Made by a program: the position numbers and the translations under genes
Source of the DNA: Bacteroidota bacterium
Lineage (GTDB): Bacteria > Bacteroidota > Ignavibacteria > Kapaibacteriales > UBA2268
DNA length: 6,313 nt
Assembly (NCBI GenBank): GCA_017428585.1
Contig: JAFRQN010000328.1
Span: 1-6,313, forward strand
Reading direction: 5' to 3'
In this document: positions 1-6,106 of the stretch, piece after piece
Layout: each line of letters opens with the position of its first letter
Position numbering within the stretch: position 1 is the first letter of the stretch
Notes under the pieces: model-generated
Seen by the model: only the letters and a program-made list of their open reading frames with translations
What the model was told of the DNA's origin: nothing
Databases searched by the model: none

Positions 1-2
1 CA

Positions 3-620
3 TTAACATCAGAATTAGCTTTAAATGCAATAGGCATACAAGCAAATATTGAAAATATAGGATTAGAAAAAATAGGAGTTGAAGTTGAACGCGGATTTAT
101 AAAAGTTGATAAGCATTTAAGAACTAATATTCCTAATGTTTATGCAATAGGTGATATAGCTGGCGCTCCATGGTTGGCTCATAAAGCAAGTGCAGAAGGA
201 ATAGCTGTTGCAGAATTTATTGCAGGTGAGTCAGAACGTGTTGTTGATTATGAAAATATTCCTGGTTGTACATATTGCCAGCCTCAAGTTGCTTCTGTTG
301 GATTGTCTGAAGCAAAAGCAAAGGAAATGGGCTTAGAAGTTAGAATAGGGAAGTTTCCTTTTACAGCTTGTGCAAAATCGCATGCTTTGGGTGAACCAGT
401 TGGTTTTATTAAATTAGTTTTTGATAAATCCAATGATGAATTATTTGGGGCGCATTTGATAGGTCCTGAAGTTACAGAATTATTGTCAGAATTATGCTTG
501 GCAAAACATAATCACTTAAAAGCAGCACAGATTATAGAAACTATTCATCCACATCCAACATTAAGCGAAGCTGTTATGGAAGCAGCTGCTCAATGCTACG
601 ATCAAGCAGTTAATTGTTAA
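3..620 (+). CDS. lpdA: Dihydrolipoamide dehydrogenase (E3), C-terminal part
   Basis: Partial gene; the 5' end lies before the window and 205 residues are visible. E3 is the FAD-dependent cytoplasmic enzyme that reoxidises lipoyl groups of 2-oxoacid dehydrogenase or glycine-cleavage complexes, using NAD+. The visible part begins at the end of the NAD domain. The motif NVYAIGDIAG (fragment residues 45-54) is the conserved second FAD-binding segment with its Asp. The dimerisation domain follows, ending in HPTLSE, where His184 and Glu189 of the fragment match the catalytic His-Glu pair of the family. The redox-active CxxxxC pair would be upstream and cannot be seen. Related flavin disulfide reductases share this fold, but the HPTLSE ending and the overall C-terminal sequence favour E3 over glutathione or mercuric reductase. 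The reading frame is open from the first full codon, so the TTG at 174 is internal and not a start. A terminator follows 24 bases after the stop, so this gene probably ends its transcript. Which 2-oxoacid complex it serves cannot be told from here. Confidence 0.93.
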   Translation, partial: LTSELALNAIGIQANIENIGLEKIGVEVERGFIKVDKHLRTNIPNVYAIGDIAGAPWLAHKASAEGIAVAEFIAGESERVVDYENIPGCTYCQPQVASVGLSEAKAKEMGLEVRIGKFPFTACAKSHALGEPVGFIKLVFDKSNDELFGAHLIGPEVTELLSELCLAKHNHLKAAQIIETIHPHPTLSEAVMEAAAQCYDQAVNC

Positions 621-644
621 TATTGATATAAAAATATGTTTTTT

Positions 645-678
645 AAAAAGAGATGGATTTTAAATTCATCTCTTTTTT
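645..678 (+). terminator. Intrinsic terminator after lpdA
   Basis: An 11-base perfect inverted repeat pairs 645-655 (AAAAAGAGATG) with 667-677. The intervening bases can extend the stem by a few A-T/G-T pairs, leaving a loop of about three bases. The right arm ends in a run of six T (673-678). A matching T run lies just before the left arm (639-644), so the structure could also act on the opposite strand. It separates the housekeeping lpdA from the polysaccharide genes. Confidence 0.85.
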
Positions 679-823
679 GTATTAATATAATTATTTGATA
701 GATATATTATCAAAAATATAAAATAATTATATAAATTTTTTGTATTTTTGTGAATATTAGAAAAATATAATTAAATCAAAAAAATAAATAGTAAAAATAT
801 TTAATAAGAATTATTAAACAGTT
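679..823. other. AT-rich intergenic leader, no gene seen
   Basis: About 145 bases of extreme AT content with many stops in all frames. I see no coding region, structured RNA or repeat array here. It must hold the promoter of the downstream gene set if, as the terminator suggests, transcription from lpdA stops before it. Poly-A and AT stretches just before the GTG start would leave the ribosome-binding region unstructured. Confidence 0.6.
743..750 (+). promoter_or_regulatory. Possible Bacteroidota-type -7 box
   Basis: TATTTTTG matches the TAnnTTTG consensus of primary-sigma promoters known from Bacteroidota, and sits 73 bases before the GTG start at 824, just after the lpdA terminator. No TTTG-like -33 element is visible at the usual distance of about 20 bases upstream. 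In DNA this AT-rich the 8-mer can occur by chance, so this is a candidate only; position relative to the terminator is its main support. Confidence 0.3.
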
Positions 824-2830
824 GTGGAACAAAGTAGAAAAGAAATCAATAATATATATAATTTAGATTATATCAATAGCAACAGAAATCAAAAGATAGA
901 TGTTTCTATTGTTATAGTTAATTATAATGTTAAGGATTTTTTATTTCAATGTTTAAATTCTATTTACAAAGCGCAAAAACATTTATCAATAGAAATATTT
1001 GTTGTTGATAATGCTTCTACAGATGATTCGGTTGAATATTTGAGTCCTTTATTTCCTAATGTAATTTTCATAAAATCACCGACTAATTTAGGATTTGCAA
1101 AGGCTAACAATGTTGCTATAAAGCAAGCTGTTGGGAAATATATATTAATACTTAATCCTGATACAATCATAGCAGAAGATACATTGACAAAAATGTTTGA
1201 TTATATGGAAAGCAATAGTAATATCGGAATTGCTGGATGCAAAGTCTTAAATTCCGATGGCACATTTCAGGCAGCCTGCCGCAGAGGATTTCCTACACCA
1301 TGGGTTTCATTCTGCAAATTGTTTGGACTGCAAAAGCTGTTTCCTAAATCAAAATTGTTTGCAAGATATAATCAAACATTTCTTTCTGAAGATGAAAGTT
1401 ATCCTATTGATGCCGTAATAGGAGCCTTTATGTTTTGTGATGGCAAATTGCTGCATAGTCTAAATGGATTTGACGAATCATATTTTATGTATGGAGAAGA
1501 TTTAGATTTATGCCGTAGAGTGCAATTAGCAGGGAAAGAAGTAGTCTACTATTGTGAAACATCAATAATACATTTTAAAGGCGAGAGTACAAAACGCAGT
1601 TCGATAAATGAGGTTAAGCATTTTTATGATGCTATGCGGATTTTTGCAAAAAAATATTTTGCATATTCAAGTCTATTTTTATTGTTTTTGCAAATTGGAA
1701 TTTTTCTGCGTTCTATTTTAGCTAAAATTAGTAAATATAAAACAGATATATTATTAATTATTTTTGATTTATTGTTTATTAATATATCTCTAATGATAGG
1801 ATCTTATATGAAATTTGGAAGATTTTTAGGATTTCCAAATTATGCCTATCCATTAGTTTTTATTGTAGTTTCTTTAATTTATTTTTTAGCGCAGTTTTTT
1901 ACAGGTTCTTATTTTGAAAAACAATCTTCGATAGCGAAAACTATTTTTTCTTTATTGATTTGTTTCTTTGTTTTGTCAGCACTTACTTATTTTTTCCCAG
2001 CATATAGATTTAGCAGAGGAGCATTGCTTGTAACAATAGGCGTTACAATTATATTGTCATCTTTGCTTAGGCTGTCAATATCAATATTTCAAAAAACATT
2101 TGGCAAGTATTCTGATAGACGAATTATTATTGCTGGGTGTGATGACAAAGTATTAAAAATGATAGACAAAATACATAAATCTGAACCTAAAAATATACAT
2201 TTAATAGGCTTTGTTTCTACCTCATCGTCTCAAAAAATATCAACTGAATTGAATTTATTAGGCGAATTTAAGGATATACGTTCTATTGTAGAGAAAAATA
2301 AAATTGATGAAGTAATTATAACTGATACGAACCAAACTTTTTATAATTTGATTGAATTAATGGGAACAAAAATCAATACAAATAAAACACGTTTCCATAT
2401 AATACCTGAATATGATGAGTTGGTAGTATCACGTATAATAAATGAAATATCAAACAATGAACCTATAAGGCAGTCTCTTAATATTTACAAACCACGATTA
2501 AGAGTTGCAAAACGTATAGTAGATATAATAATTTCTATATTAGTTTTAACATTAGGAATGCCAATATTATTATTAAAAGGTAATACTATTGACAATATAA
2601 AAAAATGGATAAATGTTTTTATAGGCGAAATGTCCGTAATTGGAATAGATAAAACAAATAAGACATACGAATTTGGCAAATTGGGAATAATTACTCTTTC
2701 TAAAATTAATAACTCTATTGATATAGCAGAAAGTTCTTTGGAAAAATTAAATGAGTATTATTTATCCAATTATTCGCTTTCATTGGATATAGATATATTT
2801 GTAAAATATTTGATAAGACGCAGAAAATAA
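824..2830 (+). CDS. GT2 glycosyltransferase fused to a degenerate polyprenyl glycosylphosphotransferase
   Basis: A 668-residue, two-part membrane protein. Residues about 27-270 are a GT2 (GT-A fold) glycosyltransferase of the rhamnosyltransferase-like type. They show VSIVIVNYN (27-35), VDNAS (61-65), NLGFAKANN (88-96), the metal/nucleotide-sugar motif LNPDT with Asp113, and MYGEDLDLCRR (222-232) with the likely catalytic base, followed by HFKGEST (250-256). A hydrophobic helix follows at about 283-299. Residues 308-422 contain four predicted membrane helices with the FSR motif (396-398), and 432-545 a CoA_binding_3-like Rossmann region (RRIIIAGC), as in WcaJ/WbaP-type transferases. KRIVD (563-567) then starts the membrane helix that normally leads into the Bac_transf catalytic domain. 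That domain is cut short: the segment with the QxRxG, KFRSM and DELPQ motifs is absent, and GEMSVIG (601-607) continues into IDK rather than PRP. The GT2 part should be active; the PGT part probably is not. GTG is chosen because an in-frame TAA lies at 815-817 and no other standard start precedes the GT2 fold; there is no Shine-Dalgarno. It heads the four-gene set. The sugar transferred is unknown. Confidence 0.85.
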   Translation: MEQSRKEINNIYNLDYINSNRNQKIDVSIVIVNYNVKDFLFQCLNSIYKAQKHLSIEIFVVDNASTDDSVEYLSPLFPNVIFIKSPTNLGFAKANNVAIKQAVGKYILILNPDTIIAEDTLTKMFDYMESNSNIGIAGCKVLNSDGTFQAACRRGFPTPWVSFCKLFGLQKLFPKSKLFARYNQTFLSEDESYPIDAVIGAFMFCDGKLLHSLNGFDESYFMYGEDLDLCRRVQLAGKEVVYYCETSIIHFKGESTKRSSINEVKHFYDAMRIFAKKYFAYSSLFLLFLQIGIFLRSILAKISKYKTDILLIIFDLLFINISLMIGSYMKFGRFLGFPNYAYPLVFIVVSLIYFLAQFFTGSYFEKQSSIAKTIFSLLICFFVLSALTYFFPAYRFSRGALLVTIGVTIILSSLLRLSISIFQKTFGKYSDRRIIIAGCDDKVLKMIDKIHKSEPKNIHLIGFVSTSSSQKISTELNLLGEFKDIRSIVEKNKIDEVIITDTNQTFYNLIELMGTKINTNKTRFHIIPEYDELVVSRIINEISNNEPIRQSLNIYKPRLRVAKRIVDIIISILVLTLGMPILLLKGNTIDNIKKWINVFIGEMSVIGIDKTNKTYEFGKLGIITLSKINNSIDIAESSLEKLNEYYLSNYSLSLDIDIFVKYLIRRRK

Positions 2831-2850
2831 ATCTTAATTATAATAAAAAA

Positions 2851-3765
2851 ATGAATAAAATAACATCATCTATATATTTTGATAAGTACAATACTTTTTT
2901 AACGATAGCAGAAAAAAATAATAATAGTAATTGTTTAATTTATGTAAATGCTTATGATTATATTAATTTAAATGATATAAACATCGAGCAGACAAATAAT
3001 AATATTACTAATATTGTTAATATTTTGCATAATTATAATGTTACTGACGTTGATATTGTATTATCTAATGATTATTATGATATCATGGTATTTCCTGGTA
3101 GTGTAAATACAGCTATAGAAGACAATAAAGAAATAATTAATTTTGAATTTTCTCAGTATTTTGGCAATAAAGAAAACATTAGTAATTATGACATTAATAT
3201 TGTTGAAACCATTTCAACGCGTCATAATACAAAGAAATTGTTATATGCATCTTTGATTTCAAAAGAACTGCTGTTAAAATTGCATAAAATTTTTGATGAT
3301 ATCAATAATATTAAAATAAGTTATGATTGGCTTAACATCATAAATAATTTTATTCATAATTATCCAGAATTAGCAGAAGCTAATACATTTTTAATAGGAA
3401 TAAGCAGGCAGTACTTGGAAATTATGCTTATTTCTAATTTAAAATTGCTTGGATATGAGTTAATACGAAATGATAATGATATATTAAATAATATAGATAC
3501 TAAAATACAAGAAATTGGAAATTGTTTTCATGTTAATACTATAAATAATATTTTATTGTATGGTAATGAATTATATAAAGATACGTTTTTACGAATTAAT
3601 GAAATTTTGAGCAAAAATAATATTAATGTAAATAGATTAAATTCATTTCGTATATTAGAAGAGAACATGGAGCAATCTGATAAAGAACATTCTGCAAGTG
3701 TTTATCATTTATTTGCACCATGTATTAATGATATACCGCTGCATATAGAAAATATTAAATTTTAA
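2851..3765 (+). CDS. Asn-rich hypothetical protein resembling PilM/GspL actin-like fold
   Basis: A 304-residue soluble protein with no signal peptide or membrane helix. I do not recognise a close family, but the pattern of the whole chain resembles PilM/GspL-type actin-like proteins. There is a short N-terminal strand pair (7-20), a DVDIVLS strand (67-72), an INFEFSQYF segment (96-104) like the 'i.fE...y' region of PilM, a KLLYASLISKELLLKLHKIF helix region (129-148), NTFLIGISRQYLEIMLIS (178-195) and NNILLYGNELYKDTF (232-246), where PilM has its GG-containing nucleotide loop. The C-terminal HSASVYHLFAPC (280-291) resembles the closing helix. The glycines of the phosphate-binding loops are missing, so ATP binding is doubtful. 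About 52 of 304 residues are Asn, more than in the neighbours. Another actin-like family such as DUF3822 is an alternative. The ATG lies 20 bases after the preceding stop, without a Shine-Dalgarno, which suggests co-transcription. The fold assignment is from pattern reading only; the role is unknown, perhaps a cytoplasmic partner of an envelope machine. Confidence 0.65.
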   Translation: MNKITSSIYFDKYNTFLTIAEKNNNSNCLIYVNAYDYINLNDINIEQTNNNITNIVNILHNYNVTDVDIVLSNDYYDIMVFPGSVNTAIEDNKEIINFEFSQYFGNKENISNYDINIVETISTRHNTKKLLYASLISKELLLKLHKIFDDINNIKISYDWLNIINNFIHNYPELAEANTFLIGISRQYLEIMLISNLKLLGYELIRNDNDILNNIDTKIQEIGNCFHVNTINNILLYGNELYKDTFLRINEILSKNNINVNRLNSFRILEENMEQSDKEHSASVYHLFAPCINDIPLHIENIKF

Positions 3766-3792
3766 TTTTAAATAAATCATTTAATCATAAAA

Positions 3793-3800
3793 AGGAGAGG
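3793..3800 (+). promoter_or_regulatory. Strong Shine-Dalgarno of the NfeD gene
   Basis: AGGAGAGG sits immediately before the ATG at 3803, with five bases between the GGAG core and the start. It is the only convincing Shine-Dalgarno in the window; the starts at 824, 2851, 4307 and 6107 have none. It fixes the NfeD start. Confidence 0.75.
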
Positions 3801-3802
3801 TT

Positions 3803-4252
3803 ATGGAACCGTTATATTGGCTTATTATTGGAATACTATTATCAGCATTTGAAATAATTACCCCAGGTTTTGTTATAATTTGTTTTGGAGTAAGTGCTTT
3901 AATCGTCTCATTGCTGGCATTTTTGGGAGTTAGCAATTTGACAGTACAGGTTATAATCTTTTCCGTTCTTTCTTTATTATTTACTGTATTATCAAGAACT
4001 ATTTTCAAAAAGTATTTGATGAAAAATTCAAATTCTAATAAAATACAGTCAAGCTTGGAAAAACTGATAGGTTCTCATGGAGTAGTTATAGAAAGTATTA
4101 ATAATGATATTTCTACAGGAAGGGTAATGGTAAATTCAGAAAACTGGGCTGCTCGTTCAGTAGATAATTCTATCATTGAAAAAAATTCCAAGATTAAAGT
4201 TATAAAAATTGATGGAATAAAGCTTATTGTTGAACCAGTAAAATCAGAATAA
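3803..4252 (+). CDS. NfeD-family membrane protein (short form)
   Basis: A 149-residue protein of the short NfeD class. The N-terminal half holds about three membrane helices (roughly 4-24, 26-42 and 46-64), including the family-like FEIITPGFVIICFGV stretch (16-30). A short Lys/Asn/Ser-rich linker (69-82) follows, then a C-terminal OB-fold domain (about 88-145) with LIGSHGVV (88-95), GRVMVNSENWAARS (106-119) and IKVIKIDGIKLIVEP (131-145). These match the usual 'G..G...' start, the W-x-A motif and the closing 'V..V.G..L.V' strands. Long NfeD proteins carry a serine protease domain; this one does not. NfeD proteins usually pair with an SPFH/stomatin-like protein in membrane quality control or microdomains, but no SPFH gene lies in this window. 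The gene sits 37 bases after the PilM-like gene and 54 before the export gene. Its link to polysaccharide export is only positional. Confidence 0.88.
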   Translation: MEPLYWLIIGILLSAFEIITPGFVIICFGVSALIVSLLAFLGVSNLTVQVIIFSVLSLLFTVLSRTIFKKYLMKNSNSNKIQSSLEKLIGSHGVVIESINNDISTGRVMVNSENWAARSVDNSIIEKNSKIKVIKIDGIKLIVEPVKSE

Positions 4253-4265
4253 TTTATATTATTTA

Positions 4266-4273
4266 TATATTTG
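4266..4273 (+). promoter_or_regulatory. Weak candidate -7 box before the export gene
   Basis: TATATTTG fits the Bacteroidota TAnnTTTG consensus, 33 bases before the ATG at 4307, in the longest gap inside the gene set. No -33 partner is visible at normal spacing, and the motif is common by chance in such AT-rich DNA. If real it would give the export gene its own promoter. Confidence 0.2.
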
Positions 4274-4306
4274 AATTAGCTGTTTTGTTAAGAAAATCGA
4301 ATTAAT

Positions 4307-6067
4307 ATGATAACTATAAGAATAAAAAAATATTTATCCCTATATTTAATGTTGGGAGTTGTTGTTTGTTTATTCTCAACTGAACTTTTAGCTCAATCAA
4401 AACTTACATCTCCATTGGAAAGTTTTGATAAAATGAATACAAATAACAATAGCATAATGTTTTCTGAATCGAATACTAATGATGTATTTCCAGTAGGAAA
4501 TGTTATTTATCCTGAAGCCTATTTTGTAGGTCCAAATGATTTGTTGTCAATTCAGATTTTGCCAGCAGAAGCATTTGCAACACCGACATACGTTACTTCA
4601 GAAAATACAATTGTTTCTCCTCGTTTTGGTGAACTAAATGTTAATGGACTTACATTAAAAGATGTTAGAGATACTATTACTAAAATAATTACATCCCGCA
4701 GTGCTAACGCATCAGTTAATGTATCATTGTTGAAGCCTCGTAATGTTATTGTTACAATAAGAGGCAATGTTATCATGCCGGGAACTTATACACTGCCTGC
4801 ATCATATTCTGTTGCTACTGCAATTAAAATGGCAAATCAAATAAGAACTACAACAAGCGGAACAACATCTATTGATGAACAAAATGCTGCATTAAGGCTG
4901 CAGGAACAAGAAAGAGAAAGAGAAAGAACCTTTTCTGAAACTGGAGTACCTGTCAATACTACATATTCTACAAGAAATATAAGAATTGTACGTAGCAATG
5001 GCAAAGCAAGCATTGTAGATATTGAACGTGCAAATGCAACAAGCAACCCAATATATAATCCATTGATTTGTGAAGGTGATGATATTTTTGTTCCTTTTGA
5101 AAATGAAACAGATTATCCAACAATTTCTATAGTTGGCGAGGTATTAAGACCGATTACTGTTGTATATAAAAAAGGTGATAAGTTATCAGATTTATTGAAG
5201 ATGGGATATGCTTTGACGGAATATGCCGATTTAGAAAGTATATATTTATATGATGAAAATATTAATGCGTCAAAAATAAAAACTGATTCAGCATGTAATT
5301 TGTTATCAGAAGATAAATTATTAACTCCAGGAAGTGTTGTAATTGTAGGAACAATGCATGACAAACAATATACACATACAGGTGTTGTTTCTGTCAAAGG
5401 CGAAGTAAACAATCCTAATATTTATGTTATAAAACCAGGTATTACAAGACTAAAAGATGTAATTGATCAAGCAGGTGGATTTACTGACAAAGCATATTTG
5501 CCGCGTTCTTATATTGGAAGACGTGATAATCAGCAAAATGAAAGAGTTGCTCCAAAAAGACTTTATATGGAATATTTTCAATTAAGTGATTTAACGATGG
5601 AAGATACAACTCGTTTCTTAATGGATATTGATTTGAAGCGTACTACAGTTTCCTGTGATTTTGATGCTGCATTTAATAAAAATTCAGAGCCTGATAATAT
5701 TGTTTTGCAAGATGGTGATGTTATTTTTGTTAGCAATAATAAAGCAAAAGTAATCGTGTTTGGTCAAGTAAAAAATCCTGGTGTGATAGAATACGTACCA
5801 AATAAAACGATTGAATGGTATATTGATCAAGCAGGCGGCTGTGCTGCTGGTGCAAAGATAAAACGAGCAAGAATAATAAGAAGCAACACAAAAGTTTGGG
5901 AAGAAGGCGTAGATGAAACAGTTGTAGTAAATGCAGGCGATGAAATCTACGTTCCTCGTGCTCCAGATATTCCACCAAGTCTTGAGCTTCAAAAATGGGC
6001 TGCTATAAGTGGTATGTTAGGAACATTGGCAGGTATAATTTCACTTATTGTTTCTGCTATTAAATAA
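4307..6067 (+). CDS. Wza-type polysaccharide export protein with extra SLBB domains
   Basis: A 586-residue secreted protein expected to form an outer-membrane/periplasmic channel for polysaccharide. Residues 1-29 are a signal peptide (basic start, hydrophobic 10-25, LLAQ junction). There is no lipobox: Cys21 is preceded by Val, so signal peptidase I processing is more likely than lipidation, unlike E. coli Wza. A Poly_export domain spans about 68-145 (AYFVGPNDLLSIQIL, 71-85). Four SLBB-like beta-grasp units follow, starting near 147 (VTIRGNVIMPGTY), 272 (ISIVGEVLRP), 359 (VSVKGEVNNP) and 482 (VIVFGQVKNPG). The last two contain the same IDQAGG, encoded by an identical 14-base stretch at 5462-5475 and 5822-5835. 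The first SLBB is interrupted by a polar insert (about 180-224) with an ER-ER-ER run. The C-terminal hydrophobic helix (564-585) could be the membrane-barrel helix of Wza. E. coli Wza is much shorter (about 380 residues, two SLBB units). No Wzc partner follows; thiG comes next. The ATG gives a correct signal peptide; no Shine-Dalgarno is seen. Confidence 0.9.
   Translation: MITIRIKKYLSLYLMLGVVVCLFSTELLAQSKLTSPLESFDKMNTNNNSIMFSESNTNDVFPVGNVIYPEAYFVGPNDLLSIQILPAEAFATPTYVTSENTIVSPRFGELNVNGLTLKDVRDTITKIITSRSANASVNVSLLKPRNVIVTIRGNVIMPGTYTLPASYSVATAIKMANQIRTTTSGTTSIDEQNAALRLQEQERERERTFSETGVPVNTTYSTRNIRIVRSNGKASIVDIERANATSNPIYNPLICEGDDIFVPFENETDYPTISIVGEVLRPITVVYKKGDKLSDLLKMGYALTEYADLESIYLYDENINASKIKTDSACNLLSEDKLLTPGSVVIVGTMHDKQYTHTGVVSVKGEVNNPNIYVIKPGITRLKDVIDQAGGFTDKAYLPRSYIGRRDNQQNERVAPKRLYMEYFQLSDLTMEDTTRFLMDIDLKRTTVSCDFDAAFNKNSEPDNIVLQDGDVIFVSNNKAKVIVFGQVKNPGVIEYVPNKTIEWYIDQAGGCAAGAKIKRARIIRSNTKVWEEGVDETVVVNAGDEIYVPRAPDIPPSLELQKWAAISGMLGTLAGIISLIVSAIK
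4910..4927 (+). repeat. In-frame hexamer tandem repeat in the export gene
   Basis: Three perfect copies of GAAAGA encode Glu-Arg three times (residues 202-207) in the polar insert of the first SLBB unit. Slippage would add or remove two residues without shifting the frame. Confidence 0.8.
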
Positions 6068-6106
6068 AGATTTTATATTTTTATTAATTATTATTTTGTA
6101 AAAAAA

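Noticed and set aside
174..620. TTG at 174 as the start of a 148-residue protein
   Set aside because: The same frame is open back to base 3 and encodes E3 sequence with the conserved FAD-binding motif, so the gene begins before the window.
964..1170. Minus-strand open frame inside the GT2 domain
   Set aside because: It is the complement of conserved GT2 motifs (VDNAS, LNPDT); nothing supports it independently. The same applies to the minus-strand frames at 2485-2679, 3781-4008, 4552-4776, 4837-5046 and 5113-5412.
2570..2620. Frameshift or pseudogene explanation for the missing PGT core
   Set aside because: The frame is continuous and conserved-looking sequence flanks the gap on both sides in the same frame. 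Only a few dozen bases lie between them, too few to hide the missing segment in another frame. An in-frame deletion fits better.
4352..4372. Lipoprotein signal at Cys21 of the export protein
   Set aside because: The residue before Cys is Val, not Gly/Ala/Ser, and a normal signal peptidase I site (LLAQ) follows shortly after.
5684..5992. Minus-strand open frames over the end of the export gene (also 5730-5978)
   Set aside because: They lie opposite a well-supported SLBB coding region, overlap each other, and have low-complexity translations with no recognisable domain.
6068..6106. TPP riboswitch or terminator before thiG
   Set aside because: The gap is only 39 bases of A/T, with no thi-box motifs and no hairpin followed by a T run; it is too short for a TPP riboswitch.
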